Under the pieces are notes generated by a model, which worked only from the letters and a program-made list of their open reading frames with translations, ran no database searches and was not told where the DNA came from. DNA of 64,000 bases from Leclercia adecarboxylata. GTDB taxonomy: Bacteria; Pseudomonadota; Gammaproteobacteria; Enterobacterales; Enterobacteriaceae. The translations under genes and the position numbers were made by a program. The stretch covers positions 62,001 through 126,000 of the forward strand of contig DERO01000032.1 of the NCBI GenBank assembly GCA_002360945.1, read 5' to 3'. Shown here piece after piece: positions 31,154 through 41,030 of this stretch (position 1 is the first letter of the stretch; each line of letters starts with the position of its first letter).

Positions 31154-31984
31154 CTATCCCTGCCCGTATTTTTCCAGTAACGCTTCGGCAATAGCTAATG
31201 TTTCTTTATCAGAAACACCATTCCATAATTGCGGACGAAAATGCATCTGGAATGCCATAATTATTCTTTTTTGCTGTACCAAAGATATATTCTCCGGCAC
31301 CTCATACCCATAACGGGCTAATAGATCGAGCAGTGTTGAAGCCTCTACCGGCTGATACGGCGACTGTCCGTTGAGATAAAACGCTACCCGGGACGGATCC
31401 GGCCAGGCACCAATCCCCTGCCGGGCCAGCGTCTGCCAGGGGAACAGCGGCCCCGGATCGTCTTTGCGCTGCGGGGCGATATCCGCATGGGCTACCACGT
31501 TCTGCGGCTTGATGTCGTAACGCTGAATGATGTCCTTCGCCAGCGGGATCAGGGCGGCAATCTGCGCCGGTTCAAACGGCACGAAGCGTTTCTGACCGCC
31601 GATTTTCTGCCAGCCACGGTTTTCCAGCTCAATACCGATCGAGGTGTCATTGATGCGCGTCGCGCCGCGCCAGAAGCTGACCCCGGCATGCCAGGCCAGA
31701 TCGCGCTCCGGCACCAGCTGCCAGATCCGCGGCTTGCCGTTGTGCTGGGGCGGGATCGCCGGGATCAAATAGTGGGAGCTGACGTTTTTATCGGTCAGGG
31801 TGGCCAGCGAACTGTCGAAATCGTCGGCGGTGTAGTGGATCACCAGCACCTTGATGCGCGGATAAGCCGCCTGGGCCTGACGCCGGGCATCCAGCTCGTA
31901 GGCCCCTTTATCCACCACCCCTTTTTCTGTCGCACAGCCTGCCAGCAGCAGCGCCAGCAGGACGGGAACAATGGCAGGCTTCAT
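31154..31984 (-). CDS. amiD: N-acetylmuramoyl-L-alanine amidase AmiD, lipoprotein
   Basis: A 276-residue outer-membrane lipoprotein: lipobox LLAGC with Cys17. The amidase_2 domain holds the zinc ligands His50 (VIHYTADDF) and a distal His in [17 protein letters not shown], and ends with a peptidoglycan-binding domain. It cleaves MurNAc-L-Ala bonds in murein, including anhydro-muropeptides. The start overlaps the ybjQ stop by 4 bases. Confidence 0.97.
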   Translation of the reverse strand: MKPAIVPVLLALLLAGCATEKGVVDKGAYELDARRQAQAAYPRIKVLVIHYTADDFDSSLATLTDKNVSSHYLIPAIPPQHNGKPRIWQLVPERDLAWHAGVSFWRGATRINDTSIGIELENRGWQKIGGQKRFVPFEPAQIAALIPLAKDIIQRYDIKPQNVVAHADIAPQRKDDPGPLFPWQTLARQGIGAWPDPSRVAFYLNGQSPYQPVEASTLLDLLARYGYEVPENISLVQQKRIIMAFQMHFRPQLWNGVSDKETLAIAEALLEKYGQG

Positions 31985-32304
31985 CGGCGGGTTTTCACCG
32001 CCGTACCGCTGACGCTGACCATCAGCATGCTGGCGTCTTTGCCGACGGTTTCGTAGTCGATATCGATACCCACCACGGCATCGGCACCCAGGGCCTTCGC
32101 CTGCTCGCCCAGCTCTTTAAAGGCGATGTCACGGGCTTTACGCAGCTCTTTCTCATAGGCCCCGGAGCGGCCGCCGACGATATCGCGGATACCGGCAAAG
32201 AAGTCGCGGAAGATATTGGCCCCGAGAATGGCTTCACCGGTCACGACGCCGCAGTATTCGCTGATCGGCTGCCCTTCCAGAGTGGGTGTGGTTGAAAATT
32301 GCAT
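31981..32304 (-). CDS. ybjQ: YbjQ, UPF0145 family protein
   Basis: A 107-residue member of the YbjQ/UPF0145 family (heavy-metal-binding fold, pentameric). Conserved regions [19 protein letters not shown] and [15 protein letters not shown] are intact. AAGGAG precedes the ATG. It is cotranscribed with amiD; function unknown. Confidence 0.95.
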   Translation of the reverse strand: MQFSTTPTLEGQPISEYCGVVTGEAILGANIFRDFFAGIRDIVGGRSGAYEKELRKARDIAFKELGEQAKALGADAVVGIDIDYETVGKDASMLMVSVSGTAVKTRR

Positions 32305-32419
32305 CGTCGTCTCCTTTTGTGCGTTAAGTGCCTAACCGATTAAGAACAAAACCATTATCAGATCGTTACGCTATCATTTAAAGGTTAGTTAATTATTGCA
32401 GCCTAATAAGGAAATCAAC

Positions 32420-32938
32420 ATGCGCTATTCTGCTTTGACGCTTTTAGTGCCGTGCGCGCTGCTGCTCAGCGCCTGCACCACCCCGGTCACCCCGGCATTT
32501 AAGGATATCGGAACCCGCAGCGGCAGCTGCATCACCGGCGGTCCGGATGTCGTGGCTCAACAGTTCTACGATTACCGCATTTCGCACCGCAGCAACGACT
32601 ACACCGCGCTGCGCCCATACCTGAGCGATAACCTGGCCCAGCTGCTGAGCGATGCCAGCCGCGATCCACAGCACAAAAACCTGCTGAAAGACGATCCGTT
32701 CTCCAGCCGCACCGTTGCGCCGCAAACGGCGGAAGTCGCCAGCGCCTCGTCCATTCCTAATACCGATGCGCGCAACATTCCGCTGCGGGTGAAACTGACT
32801 CAGGGCAGCGAGAGCTGGCAGGATGAAGTGCTGATGATCCGCGAAGGGCAATGTTGGGCCATTGATGACGTGCGCTACCTCGGCGGCAGCGTCCACGCCC
32901 CGGCGGGCACCCTGCGCCAGTCTATTGAGAACCGTTAA
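32420..32938 (+). CDS. ybjP: YbjP, lipoprotein
   Basis: A 172-residue lipoprotein with lipobox LLLSAC. The ATG at 32420 (AAGGAA upstream) is chosen over 32396 because it starts the signal peptide MRYSALTLLVPCALLLSAC. The mature part has a DUF3828-type fold (VVAQQFYDYRI...). Monocistronic, divergent from ybjQ. Confidence 0.93.
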   Translation: MRYSALTLLVPCALLLSACTTPVTPAFKDIGTRSGSCITGGPDVVAQQFYDYRISHRSNDYTALRPYLSDNLAQLLSDASRDPQHKNLLKDDPFSSRTVAPQTAEVASASSIPNTDARNIPLRVKLTQGSESWQDEVLMIREGQCWAIDDVRYLGGSVHAPAGTLRQSIENR

Positions 32939-32956
32939 GCAGATAAAACCCCGCAA

Positions 32957-32989
32957 AATGTCTGGCATTTCGTGAGGAATGCCGACATT
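32957..32989 (+). terminator. Hairpin after ybjP
   Basis: AATGTC-GGCATT pairs with AATGCC-GACATT (12 bp, one bulge) around an 8-base loop, followed by TTATTC. It is 18 bases past the ybjP stop. Confidence 0.65.
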
Positions 32990-33072
32990 TATTCTCGTCG
33001 CCATCGCCGCTCGCTACTTTGTGCTATGTTTAGGGATAGATTCGGTTTATATTTAACTTTTAACGCATAAAT

Positions 33073-33090
33073 ATTGCATAACTATTCTGT
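33073..33090 (+). promoter_or_regulatory. Possible ARG box upstream of artP
   Basis: ATTGCATAACTATTCTGT fits the ArgR half-operator (TGAAT-N4-ATTCA) with a few mismatches. A weaker match lies 3 bases before it (33052-33069), the spacing expected of paired ARG boxes. Confidence 0.5.
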
Positions 33091-33151
33091 CAACGGTACT
33101 ATTTGCGGCCTCAATTGCTATAGATTGCCTGGATGAGTAAAGACTGCCCCG

Positions 33152-33880
33152 ATGAGTATTCAACTAAACGGCATTAACTGCTTCTACGGCGCACACCAGG
33201 CGCTGTTCGACATCACACTGAATTGTCCTGAGGGCGAAACGCTGGTGCTGTTAGGCCCAAGCGGCGCGGGTAAAAGCTCGCTGCTCCGCGTCCTCAATCT
33301 GCTTGAAATGCCGCGCTCCGGTACTCTGGATATCGCCGGTAATCACTTTAATTTTGCCAAAGCGCCGTCTGAGAAAGCGATCCGCGATCTGCGTCAGAAC
33401 GTCGGTATGGTCTTCCAGCAATATAACCTGTGGCCGCACCTCACCGTGCAGCAGAACCTGATCGAAGCGCCGTGCCGCGTGCTGGGCCTCTCCAAAGAGC
33501 AGGCGCTGGCCCGTGCCGAGAAGCTGCTGGAGCGTCTGCGCCTGAAGCCCTACAGCGACCGTTATCCGCTGCACCTCTCCGGCGGTCAGCAGCAGCGTGT
33601 GGCGATTGCCCGCGCCCTGATGATGGAGCCTGCCGTGCTGCTGTTTGACGAACCGACCGCCGCGCTGGACCCGGAAATCACCGCCCAGATCGTCAGCATC
33701 ATTCGCGAGCTGGCGGAAACCAACATTACGCAGGTGATCGTGACCCACGAAGTGGAAGTGGCGCGTAAAACCGCCAGTCGTGTGGTCTATATGGAAAACG
33801 GTCACATCGTCGAGCAAGGGGATGCGAGCTGCTTTGCCCAGCCGCAGACCGACGCGTTCAGAAATTATCTGTCTCACTAA
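33152..33880 (+). CDS. artP: Arginine ABC transporter ATP-binding protein ArtP
   Basis: A 242-residue ABC ATPase: Walker [10 protein letters not shown] (residues 37-45), signature [15 protein letters not shown], Walker [12 protein letters not shown], switch His in [10 protein letters not shown]. First gene of artPIQM, and start identical to E. coli. Confidence 0.97.
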   Translation: MSIQLNGINCFYGAHQALFDITLNCPEGETLVLLGPSGAGKSSLLRVLNLLEMPRSGTLDIAGNHFNFAKAPSEKAIRDLRQNVGMVFQQYNLWPHLTVQQNLIEAPCRVLGLSKEQALARAEKLLERLRLKPYSDRYPLHLSGGQQQRVAIARALMMEPAVLLFDEPTAALDPEITAQIVSIIRELAETNITQVIVTHEVEVARKTASRVVYMENGHIVEQGDASCFAQPQTDAFRNYLSH

Positions 33881-33899
33881 TCGAATCGAGAGAACGACA

Positions 33900-34631
33900 A
33901 TGAAAAAAATAGTGATTGCCGCCCTGCTTGCAAGCGTTAGCCTCTCTGCAGCAGCCGCTGAGACCATTCGTTTCGCCACGGAAGCCTCTTACCCTCCGTT
34001 TGAGTCTATGGATGCCAACAACAAGATCGTCGGCTTCGATGTGGATCTGGCTAATGCTCTGTGTAAAGAGATCGACGCCACCTGTACCTTCGCTAATCAG
34101 TCTTTCGACAGCCTGATCCCGAGCCTGAAATTCCGCCGTATCGACGCGGTGATGGCCGGTATGGATATCACCCCTGAGCGTGAGAAGCAGGTGCTGTTCA
34201 GCACCCCGTATTATGAAAACTCTGCCCTGTTCATCGGTCAGAAGGGTAAATACGCCTCGATTGATGCGCTGAAAGGCAAGAAAGTGGGCGTGCAGAACGG
34301 CACCACCCACCAGAAATTCATCATGGATAAGCACCCGGAAATCACGACCGTGCCTTATGACAGCTACCAGAATGCCCGTCTGGATCTGCAGAACGGCCGT
34401 ATTGATGCCGTCTTTGGTGACAACGCGGTGGTCACCGAATGGCTAAAAGCCAACGACAAGCTGGCTGCGGTCGGCGATAAAGTGACGGATAAAGATTACT
34501 TCGGCACCGGTCTGGGTATTGCCGTGCGCCAGGGTAACACCGCGCTGCAGCAGAAATTCAACACCGCGCTGGAAAAAGTGAAGAAAGATGGCACTTACGA
34601 TTCCATCTACAAAAAATGGTTCCAGAAGTAA
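33900..34631 (+). CDS. artI: Periplasmic amino acid-binding protein ArtI
   Basis: A 243-residue binding protein of the arginine transporter. The ATG at 33900 starts a clear signal peptide (MKKIVIAALLASVSLSAAAA, cut before ETIRF). SBP family 3 features: EASYPPFESMD, GFDVDLANALC, ALKGKKVGVQNGTTHQKF, FGTGLGIAVR. Position between artP and artQ makes it ArtI; it is a close paralogue of artJ downstream. Confidence 0.95.
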   Translation: MKKIVIAALLASVSLSAAAAETIRFATEASYPPFESMDANNKIVGFDVDLANALCKEIDATCTFANQSFDSLIPSLKFRRIDAVMAGMDITPEREKQVLFSTPYYENSALFIGQKGKYASIDALKGKKVGVQNGTTHQKFIMDKHPEITTVPYDSYQNARLDLQNGRIDAVFGDNAVVTEWLKANDKLAAVGDKVTDKDYFGTGLGIAVRQGNTALQQKFNTALEKVKKDGTYDSIYKKWFQK

Positions 34632-34637
34632 GATCTG

Positions 34638-35354
34638 ATGAACGAAATTTTTCCATTAGCAAGCGCCGCCGGGATGACCGTCGGCCTTGCCGTGTGTGCG
34701 CTGATCATCGGCCTGGCGCTGGCGATGATCTTTGCCGTGTGGGAGTCGGCTAAGTGGCGACCTGTCGCCTGGACCGGCTCTGCACTGGTGACCCTTCTTC
34801 GTGGCCTGCCGGAAATTCTGGTGGTCCTGTTTATCTATTTCGGCTCGTCACAGCTGCTGCTGATGCTGTCGGACGGCTTTACGCTCAATCTGGGCGTGGT
34901 GCAGATCCCGGTTCAGATGCAGATCGAAAACTTCGACGTCAGCCCGTTCCTGTGCGGCGTGATCGCCCTCTCCCTGCTCTACTCCGCCTATGCCTCGCAG
35001 ACCCTGCGCGGCGCGCTGAAAGCGGTGCCGGTGGGACAGTGGGAGTCCGGTCAGGCGCTGGGGCTGTCGAAAACGGCGATCTTCTTCCGTCTGGTTATGC
35101 CGCAGATGTGGCGTCATGCCCTGCCGGGCCTCGGCAACCAGTGGCTGGTGCTGCTGAAAGATACCGCCCTGGTGAGCTTAATCAGCGTTAACGACCTGAT
35201 GCTGCAGACCAAAAGCATCGCCACCCGTACCCAGGAGCCTTTTACCTGGTACATCGTGGCGGCGGCTATCTACCTGGTGATCACGTTGCTCAGTCAGTAC
35301 ATTCTCAAGCGTATTGACCTGCGTGCGACGCGTTTTGAACGGAGACCAGGCTGA
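34638..35354 (+). CDS. artQ: Arginine ABC transporter permease ArtQ
   Basis: A 238-residue inner-membrane permease with five hydrophobic segments and the EAA loop ([20 protein letters not shown]). Stop overlaps the artM start by one base. Confidence 0.96.
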   Translation: MNEIFPLASAAGMTVGLAVCALIIGLALAMIFAVWESAKWRPVAWTGSALVTLLRGLPEILVVLFIYFGSSQLLLMLSDGFTLNLGVVQIPVQMQIENFDVSPFLCGVIALSLLYSAYASQTLRGALKAVPVGQWESGQALGLSKTAIFFRLVMPQMWRHALPGLGNQWLVLLKDTALVSLISVNDLMLQTKSIATRTQEPFTWYIVAAAIYLVITLLSQYILKRIDLRATRFERRPG

Positions 35355-36022
35355 TGCTGGATTACTTACCCGAACTGATGAAAGGGCTGCACACCAGCCT
35401 GACGCTGACCGTCGCCTCGATTATCGTGGCGCTGGTGCTGGCGTTGATTTTCACCATCATCCTGACGCTGAAAACGCCGGTGCTGGTGTGGATCGTGCGC
35501 GGCTACATCACCCTGTTTACCGGCACCCCGCTGCTGGTGCAGATCTTCCTGATTTATTATGGCCCGGGTCAGTTCCCGACGCTGCAGGAGTATCCGGTGC
35601 TGTGGCATCTGCTCTCCGAGCCGTGGCTGTGCGCCCTGCTGGCCCTGTCGCTGAACAGCGCCGCGTATACCACCCAGCTGTTCTACGGTGCAATCCGCGC
35701 CATCCCGGACGGGCAGTGGCAGTCGTGTGGTGCGCTGGGGATGAGCAAGAAAGACACCCTGGCGATCCTGCTGCCGTACGCCTTCAAGCGCGCCCTCTCC
35801 TCGTACTCCAACGAAGTGGTGCTGGTGTTCAAGAGTACCTCGCTGGCCTACACCATCACCCTGATGGAGGTCATGGGCCACGGACAGCTGCTGTACGGAC
35901 GCACCTACGATGTGATGGTGTTTGGTGCCGCCGGGGTAATCTATCTGGTGGTTAACGGCCTGCTGACCCTGCTGATGCGTCTGGTTGAACGTAGAGCGCT
36001 GGCGTTCGAGCGTCGCAACTAA
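35354..36022 (+). CDS. artM: Arginine ABC transporter permease ArtM
   Basis: A 222-residue permease; EAA loop AIRAIPDGQWQSCGALGMSK. Forms the channel with ArtQ. Last gene of artPIQM, followed by a terminator. Confidence 0.96.
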   Translation: MLDYLPELMKGLHTSLTLTVASIIVALVLALIFTIILTLKTPVLVWIVRGYITLFTGTPLLVQIFLIYYGPGQFPTLQEYPVLWHLLSEPWLCALLALSLNSAAYTTQLFYGAIRAIPDGQWQSCGALGMSKKDTLAILLPYAFKRALSSYSNEVVLVFKSTSLAYTITLMEVMGHGQLLYGRTYDVMVFGAAGVIYLVVNGLLTLLMRLVERRALAFERRN

Positions 36023-36047
36023 ACTGCATACAATGTGATTAAAGAAG

Positions 36048-36080
36048 GCGGACAAGTCTAACCACTGTCCGTCTTTTTTT
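36048..36080 (+). terminator. Intrinsic terminator after artM
   Basis: Stem CGGACA / TGTCCG around an 11-base loop followed by a run of seven T, 26 bases past the artM stop. Confidence 0.8.
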
Positions 36081-36087
36081 ATTCAAC

Positions 36088-36126
36088 AAATAATACTTAA
36101 TCATTTTTATTGCATACAAATTCATT
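36088..36126 (+). promoter_or_regulatory. Paired ARG boxes upstream of artJ
   Basis: ATTGCATACAAATTCATT at 36109-36126 is a good ArgR half-operator; a second, weaker one occupies 36088-36105, exactly 3 bases away. E. coli artJ is strongly arginine-repressed through ArgR, so the pair is expected here. Confidence 0.65.
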
Positions 36127-36195
36127 CAGTGGCATTGTAACTCCCAGCCGCAGACACGGCACATAATGACAAGATTGACAGACGGGAGCATCACA

Positions 36196-36927
36196 ATGAA
36201 AAAGTTAGTTCTGGCCGCTTTACTGGCAACCTTCGCCGCGGGCGCTTCTGCCGCCGATAAAATCAACTTCGGCGTTTCTGCCACTTATCCGCCGTTCGAA
36301 TCGCTGGATGCCAGCAACCAGATCGTCGGTTTTGATATCGATCTGGCGAAAGCGCTCTGCACCCAGATGCAGGCCGAGTGCACCTTTACTAACCACGCCT
36401 TCGACAGCCTGATCCCGTCCCTGAAATTCAAAAAATATGACGCGGTAATCTCGGGTATGGACATCACCCCGGAGCGCAGCAAGCAGGTGACCTTCACCGA
36501 CCCGTACTACGCCAACTCTGCGGTGGTGATTGCGAAGAAAGGGGCTTACAAATCCTTTGATGAGCTGAAAGGCAAGCGCATCGGCATGGAAAACGGCACC
36601 ACGCACCAGAAATACCTGCAGGATAAGCACCCGGAAGTGAAAACCGTGGCCTATGACAGCTACCAGAACGCGATTATCGACCTGAAGAATGGCCGTATCG
36701 ATGGCGTGTTTGGTGACACCGCGGTGGTGAACGAATGGCTGAAAACCAACCCGCAGCTGGGCACCGCAACGGATAAAGTGACCGACCCGCAGTACTTCGG
36801 CACCGGTCTGGGCATCGCTGTACGTCCGGATAACAAAGCCCTGGTAGAGAAACTGAACGGCGCCCTGAAAGCGATTAAAGCGGACGGCACCTATCAGAAA
36901 ATCAGCGACCAGTGGTTCCCGCAGTAA
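36196..36927 (+). CDS. artJ: Periplasmic arginine-binding protein ArtJ
   Basis: A 243-residue binding protein specific for L-arginine in E. coli. ATG 36196 begins the signal peptide (MKKLVLAALLATFAAGASA, cut before ADKINF). It has SBP family 3 motifs parallel to ArtI (SATYPPFESLD, GFDIDLAKALC). It forms its own unit after artPIQM. Confidence 0.96.
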   Translation: MKKLVLAALLATFAAGASAADKINFGVSATYPPFESLDASNQIVGFDIDLAKALCTQMQAECTFTNHAFDSLIPSLKFKKYDAVISGMDITPERSKQVTFTDPYYANSAVVIAKKGAYKSFDELKGKRIGMENGTTHQKYLQDKHPEVKTVAYDSYQNAIIDLKNGRIDGVFGDTAVVNEWLKTNPQLGTATDKVTDPQYFGTGLGIAVRPDNKALVEKLNGALKAIKADGTYQKISDQWFPQ

Positions 36928-36936
36928 GCTTGTTGT

Positions 36937-37021
36937 GCCGGGTGGCGGCTTCGCCTTACCCGGCCTACGAATGGTGCAGTTTGTGGTTTTGTAGGCCGGG
37001 TAAGCGTTAGCGCCACCCGGC
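36937..37021. repeat. BIME: two inverted REP units
   Basis: One REP at 36937-36969 (GCCGGGTGGCGGCTTCGCC...) and a second in opposite orientation at 36991-37021 (GTAGGCCGGGTAAGCG...), forming a large potential hairpin between the converging artJ and sensor-kinase genes, followed by GTTTTTATA. Confidence 0.88.
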
Positions 37022-37025
37022 GTTT

Positions 37026-38480
37026 TTATAACGGCACATAAAAACGAAATATTGCGCCCTTACTCGCCTCCATCAGCCTGATCCCCCCTCCGTGCAGCTC
37101 CAGCATCCTTTTGACGATCAATAATCCGAGGCCGCCGCGATTGTCCCGCGACGCCTGCTGGCTCAGCGCCGATGGCCGCATAAACAGCTGATCGCGCAGA
37201 TGCTCATCCACGCCCGGCCCGCTGTCAGTCACCTCCACCTGCAGCTGCTCGCCTTCCAGCCACACCTTCAGGCCGATCTCACCGCCCGGCGGGGTATGGC
37301 GAATGGCGTTATCCAGCAGATTAGTCACCACCCGCTCGATCATCGACAGATCGGCGTTGATCATCGGCAGCTGGCGCGGCACGTCGATATGCAGCCGCAG
37401 CTGACGGGTCTCCACCGCCAGGTCAAACTTTTGCGCCACGTCGGAGATTAGCTCCCCGATGGCAAAGCGCTCCCGCTGCGGCTTGATGCTGCCGTGCTCG
37501 AGGCGCGCCAGCTCAAACAGCTGCTGGGAGAGATGACGAACCTTATGCCCCTGGCGCAGGGCGATAGAGAGATAGTGCTGGGTCTCCTGTGGCGAGAGCG
37601 TGCCGGCTTTCAGCGACAGGGTTTCCAGATACCCCAGCAGGGAGGTCAGCGGGGTGCGCAGATCGTGAGAGATATTGGCGATAAACTCCCGGCGCTGCCG
37701 GTCGCTGTCGGCCAGCTGATCCCACTGGCTGGCGATCTGCTGCGCCAGTTCGATAAAGGTGTTGCGCAGCTGGGCCACTTCGTCAGACGGAGCCGTTTGC
37801 GGCGGCTGGGCGGCAAGCTGCTTGATGACGTGCATACTTTCCCGATCCAGACCACTCACCTCGTCGGTTAACTCCTTCACCGGCCGGGTAACCCAGTACC
37901 AGACCAGCCCGCCCGCCAGCGCGCCGAACAGGGCCACCAGCAGCAGCGACCAGAGCACCGTGCTCCACAGGGTTTTGTGCCATGCCCGCTCCGCCAGCGC
38001 GTTCAGCTCTTCCCCCTGCAAAATGATGTACAGATAGCCGCGCAGCACGCCGTCCTGATGCAGCGGCACGGCGCTGAAGACCTTCTCACCCGTCAGGGTG
38101 CGGGGATCGTCTCCGTAGACCGGCGCTATCCCGCCGCTGAGAAACTGCTGAATTGGTGCCATGGCGAGCTTCTGCCGTTTGATATGCCCTGGCGGCGCGG
38201 CATCCGCGAGGATCTCCCCGTCCGGGGATAGGATGTAGAGCTCCACGCTGGGGTTAAAGGTCATCAGCCTGTCGAACAGCGGCTTGAGCCGGGTGCGGTC
38301 GACCTGCCCGTTGGCATCCAGCAGGGTTTCACGCTGGGCGATGTGCTGCGCCAGCCCGCCGGAAAGGCGTTGCACCATGGCGTTGCCGTACTGCATGCTG
38401 GTCCAGAGCTGCACCGCGCAGGCCACCGCCGCACAGCCCGTCAGCAACAGGATAAACAGCAGGGTCAATCGGCGCGTCAT
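37026..38480 (-). CDS. Membrane sensor histidine kinase, unassigned stimulus
   Basis: A 484-residue two-component sensor. First transmembrane segment at residues 5-24, a periplasmic sensor of about 145 residues, second transmembrane segment near 172-197, HAMP, then HisKA with His272 in ISHDLRTPLTSLLGYLE and an HATPase domain (N box NLLDNAIRHTPP, G1 DSGPG, G2 GGLGLLIVKR). The start overlaps the regulator gene by 4 bases. K-12 has no such pair between artJ and rlmC. The ligand is unknown. Confidence 0.88.
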   Translation of the reverse strand: MTRRLTLLFILLLTGCAAVACAVQLWTSMQYGNAMVQRLSGGLAQHIAQRETLLDANGQVDRTRLKPLFDRLMTFNPSVELYILSPDGEILADAAPPGHIKRQKLAMAPIQQFLSGGIAPVYGDDPRTLTGEKVFSAVPLHQDGVLRGYLYIILQGEELNALAERAWHKTLWSTVLWSLLLVALFGALAGGLVWYWVTRPVKELTDEVSGLDRESMHVIKQLAAQPPQTAPSDEVAQLRNTFIELAQQIASQWDQLADSDRQRREFIANISHDLRTPLTSLLGYLETLSLKAGTLSPQETQHYLSIALRQGHKVRHLSQQLFELARLEHGSIKPQRERFAIGELISDVAQKFDLAVETRQLRLHIDVPRQLPMINADLSMIERVVTNLLDNAIRHTPPGGEIGLKVWLEGEQLQVEVTDSGPGVDEHLRDQLFMRPSALSQQASRDNRGGLGLLIVKRMLELHGGGIRLMEASKGAIFRFYVPL

Positions 38481-39169
38481 TCCGCCTCCCGGGCAAACTT
38501 GTAGCCCTTACCCCAGACGGTGCGGATCACCTCCGGCTCGGCGGCGTCTTTTTCAATTTTTACCCGCAGGCGGTTGATGTGGGTGTTAACGGTGTGTTCG
38601 TAGCCTTCGTGCTGGTATCCCCAGACCTGCTCAAGCAGGGCCAGGCGGGAGAAAACCTCCCCGGGATGACGGGCGAAAAAGTAGAGTAAATCGAACTCGC
38701 GCGGGGTGAGATCCACCCCCTCGCCGTGGAGCAGGACGCTGCGGGCCAGAGGGTCGATGGTCAGGCCGTGGGCGGTGATAAGCCCGGAGGTCTGCTGGCC
38801 CATCGCCTGCTGGCGGCGGAACAGCGCCCGGATCCGCGCCACCAGCTCCTGCACCGAGAAGGGTTTGGCGAGGTAGTCATCGGCTCCGGTTTCGAGGCCC
38901 AGAATGCGCTCGGTTTCGCTGCTGCGGGCGCTGATGATAATCACCGGCAGGTAGTGGTCGCGCTGGCGGATTGCCCGGCAGAGGGTCAGCCCGTCGACGT
39001 TGGGCAGCATCAGGTCGAGGATCACCGCATCCCAGTGGGCCTGGCCGAGCAGATGCAGCGCCTTGCCCCCGTCCGCCTCGTGGGTAATCACATAGCCTTC
39101 GTCTTCTAAATTGAGGCGCAGTAACGCGGCGATATCGCCGTCGTCCTCCACCAGCAGGATCTGCTTCAT
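38477..39169 (-). CDS. OmpR-family response regulator
   Basis: A 230-residue regulator: receiver domain with acid pocket E8-D9-D10, phosphoacceptor D52 (VILDLMLPNVDG) and K102 (YLAKPF); carboxyl-terminal winged helix (LTPREFDLLYFFARHPGEVFS ... VRTVWGKGYKF type). Upstream of and coupled to its kinase. Confidence 0.92.
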   Translation of the reverse strand: MKQILLVEDDGDIAALLRLNLEDEGYVITHEADGGKALHLLGQAHWDAVILDLMLPNVDGLTLCRAIRQRDHYLPVIIISARSSETERILGLETGADDYLAKPFSVQELVARIRALFRRQQAMGQQTSGLITAHGLTIDPLARSVLLHGEGVDLTPREFDLLYFFARHPGEVFSRLALLEQVWGYQHEGYEHTVNTHINRLRVKIEKDAAEPEVIRTVWGKGYKFAREAE

Positions 39170-39261
39170 CGGTCAGCCTTATTGAATCTTAACAGGTAAA
39201 GCTTACCCGATTTCCGGGGCGGGAAACGTTCACATTTTGTTTAAGATTGTGCGGGGGTCTC

Positions 39262-39294
39262 GCCGGGTGGCGGCTGCGCCTTACCCGGCCTACA
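39262..39294. repeat. REP unit between regulator gene and rlmC
   Basis: GCCGGGTGGCGGCTGCGCC followed by TTACCCGGCCTACA; the partial inverse TAGGCC follows at 39301. It lies just past the rlmC stop and may serve as its 3' end. Confidence 0.85.
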
Positions 39295-39314
39295 AAACCG
39301 TAGGCCCCAGCGGT

Positions 39315-40442
39315 TCAGGACTTAATCAGCAGCGTCAGCACTTCGTAGTGCGCGGTATGGGGGAACATATCGAACAGTTGCACGCGCGCCAGGCGATAGC
39401 CCGGCAGCTCGCGGAGATCTTTCGCCATCGTCTGCGCGTTGCAGCTGGAGTAGATAATAAACGGCGGGGCCATCTGGCTCAGGTAGTCGCACAGCGCCTT
39501 GCCGATACCGCGGCGCGGCGGGTTAACCAGCACCAGATCCGGCACGTCGCCCTGACCGGTGGCGAACTGCGTTGAGTCCAGCGCCTGGAAGTGCAGGTTG
39601 GTTAACCCCAACTCGCTGGCCGACTGCGTCGCGCAGGCGATCGCCTCGGCGGAGATCTCAATCCCGGTGAGCTTCATCTCCGGGGTGGCGCAGTGCAGGC
39701 CAAAGCCGCCGACGCCGCAAAACAGATCCCACATGTGATTAACCGGCAACCCACGCACCCACTGGCGGGCGGTGGCGTACAGCTGGCTGGCGACGGTCGG
39801 GTTGGTCTGGAAGAAGCTCTTCGGGCGGATCCACAGCGGCACGTTGTTAAACCGCTCCGCCAGCGCCTGGGCCTCGGTGAGGAAGATCTCCTCCTCGCCC
39901 TCCATGATCGCCATATGCACCGGCTGAAGGTTCGCGGTGATGACCTTCAGCTGCGGCAGTTGCTCCTGCAGCCACGGCAGGGCCGCGCGCAGCTGGGGCA
40001 GCTTGGCGTCGGAGCGCAGGACGAAGCGCAGCATCATCCCGCCATCCAGCTGGCTTTCGGTGAGCAGAATGTACTTCAGCTCGCCGCGCTTGCGCTCCAC
40101 GTTGTAAGGCGTGAGTCCTGCGCGGGCAATAAAGGGTTTCAGGGCGGCAAAGACCGGGGCAAACGAGGCCGGATAGAGCGGGCAGTCGGTCAGATCGACA
40201 GGGGTACCGTCGCGGTGCAGCATCCCGAGCAGCGGTTTTTCGACGCTGCCGCTGACCACCATTTTGGCTTTATTACGGAACGCCTGCTCCGGCCCGCTGA
40301 CCGGCGCGCACCACTCCGCCACCGGCAGGCCAGACAGTAAAGTCTGCAGGTCGACCATTTTGGCGGAAAGTTGAGAAGAGACCGGCTGCTCTATCCACTG
40401 ACAGGAGCGGCAGCGACCGGCGTCATAGAGTGCGCACTGCAT
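39315..40442 (-). CDS. rlmC: 23S rRNA (uracil-747-C5)-methyltransferase RlmC
   Basis: A 375-residue RNA methyltransferase. The amino-terminal Fe-S cysteines lie in [16 protein letters not shown] (C3, C11, C14). SAM-binding motif [11 protein letters not shown], catalytic NPPRRG and the nucleophile Cys in [13 protein letters not shown]. It has no TRAM domain, consistent with RlmC as opposed to RlmD/TrmA. Confidence 0.96.
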   Translation of the reverse strand: MQCALYDAGRCRSCQWIEQPVSSQLSAKMVDLQTLLSGLPVAEWCAPVSGPEQAFRNKAKMVVSGSVEKPLLGMLHRDGTPVDLTDCPLYPASFAPVFAALKPFIARAGLTPYNVERKRGELKYILLTESQLDGGMMLRFVLRSDAKLPQLRAALPWLQEQLPQLKVITANLQPVHMAIMEGEEEIFLTEAQALAERFNNVPLWIRPKSFFQTNPTVASQLYATARQWVRGLPVNHMWDLFCGVGGFGLHCATPEMKLTGIEISAEAIACATQSASELGLTNLHFQALDSTQFATGQGDVPDLVLVNPPRRGIGKALCDYLSQMAPPFIIYSSCNAQTMAKDLRELPGYRLARVQLFDMFPHTAHYEVLTLLIKS

Positions 40443-40482
40443 AACGAAACCTTAATACGTCTGGGGGCAGCGATTATACACG

Positions 40483-40971
40483 TTATTGCAAACGGAAAAA
40501 CCGTCGGCTGGCCGCGGGCACAAACAGCAGGCCGAGCACCAGAATATCGGGCAGCTTTTGCATCACCAGGGTATGGAAGATCTCGCGTTTTGACTCGCCG
40601 GGAATGCTGAACAGTTCGGGATAACCGTAGCCCAGCGAGGCGGCCCAAAGATAGACGGTGGCGATAACCTGAGTCAGTAGGTAGACGATCCGCGCCCAGT
40701 TACGCCCTTTCACCAGCGAAAAGGCGCAGAAGATTTCGATAAACACCAGCATCAGGCTGGCGAAAAAGACCAGCGTCAGGTTCCATGTCTGGACGCTGCG
40801 GTGAATAAACTCACCCATGCCGCGTACGCCCAGAGTATTGAAAATCATAAATACATCGAGGCAGCGGATCATAATAATGGCGAGCGCCGCCACCTGCACC
40901 AGAGCAGGAACATTCAGACGGGCATGTGACCGGCTTGTTTTAGTGAAAAATCCCAACGTGATGTCTTCCAT
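40483..40971 (-). CDS. ybjO: YbjO, inner-membrane protein (DUF2593)
   Basis: A 162-residue polytopic protein with four hydrophobic stretches and the family features VQVAALAIIMIRCLDVFMIF and VLGLLFVPAASRRFF. It lies downstream of potI, as in E. coli. Function unknown. Confidence 0.92.
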   Translation of the reverse strand: MEDITLGFFTKTSRSHARLNVPALVQVAALAIIMIRCLDVFMIFNTLGVRGMGEFIHRSVQTWNLTLVFFASLMLVFIEIFCAFSLVKGRNWARIVYLLTQVIATVYLWAASLGYGYPELFSIPGESKREIFHTLVMQKLPDILVLGLLFVPAASRRFFRLQ

Positions 40972-40976
40972 GAAAC

Positions 40977-40998
40977 GATGCCGCGTTAACGCGGCATC
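40977..40998. terminator. Perfect palindromic hairpin between potI and ybjO
   Basis: An 11-bp perfect inverted repeat (GATGCCGCGTT and its complement AACGCGGCATC) with no T tract, placed just before ybjO. It could attenuate read-through from potFGHI or stabilise the mRNA. Confidence 0.55.
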
Positions 40999-41030
40999 TC
41001 AATTACGCTTCTTTGCAGATTTTAGGAGCT

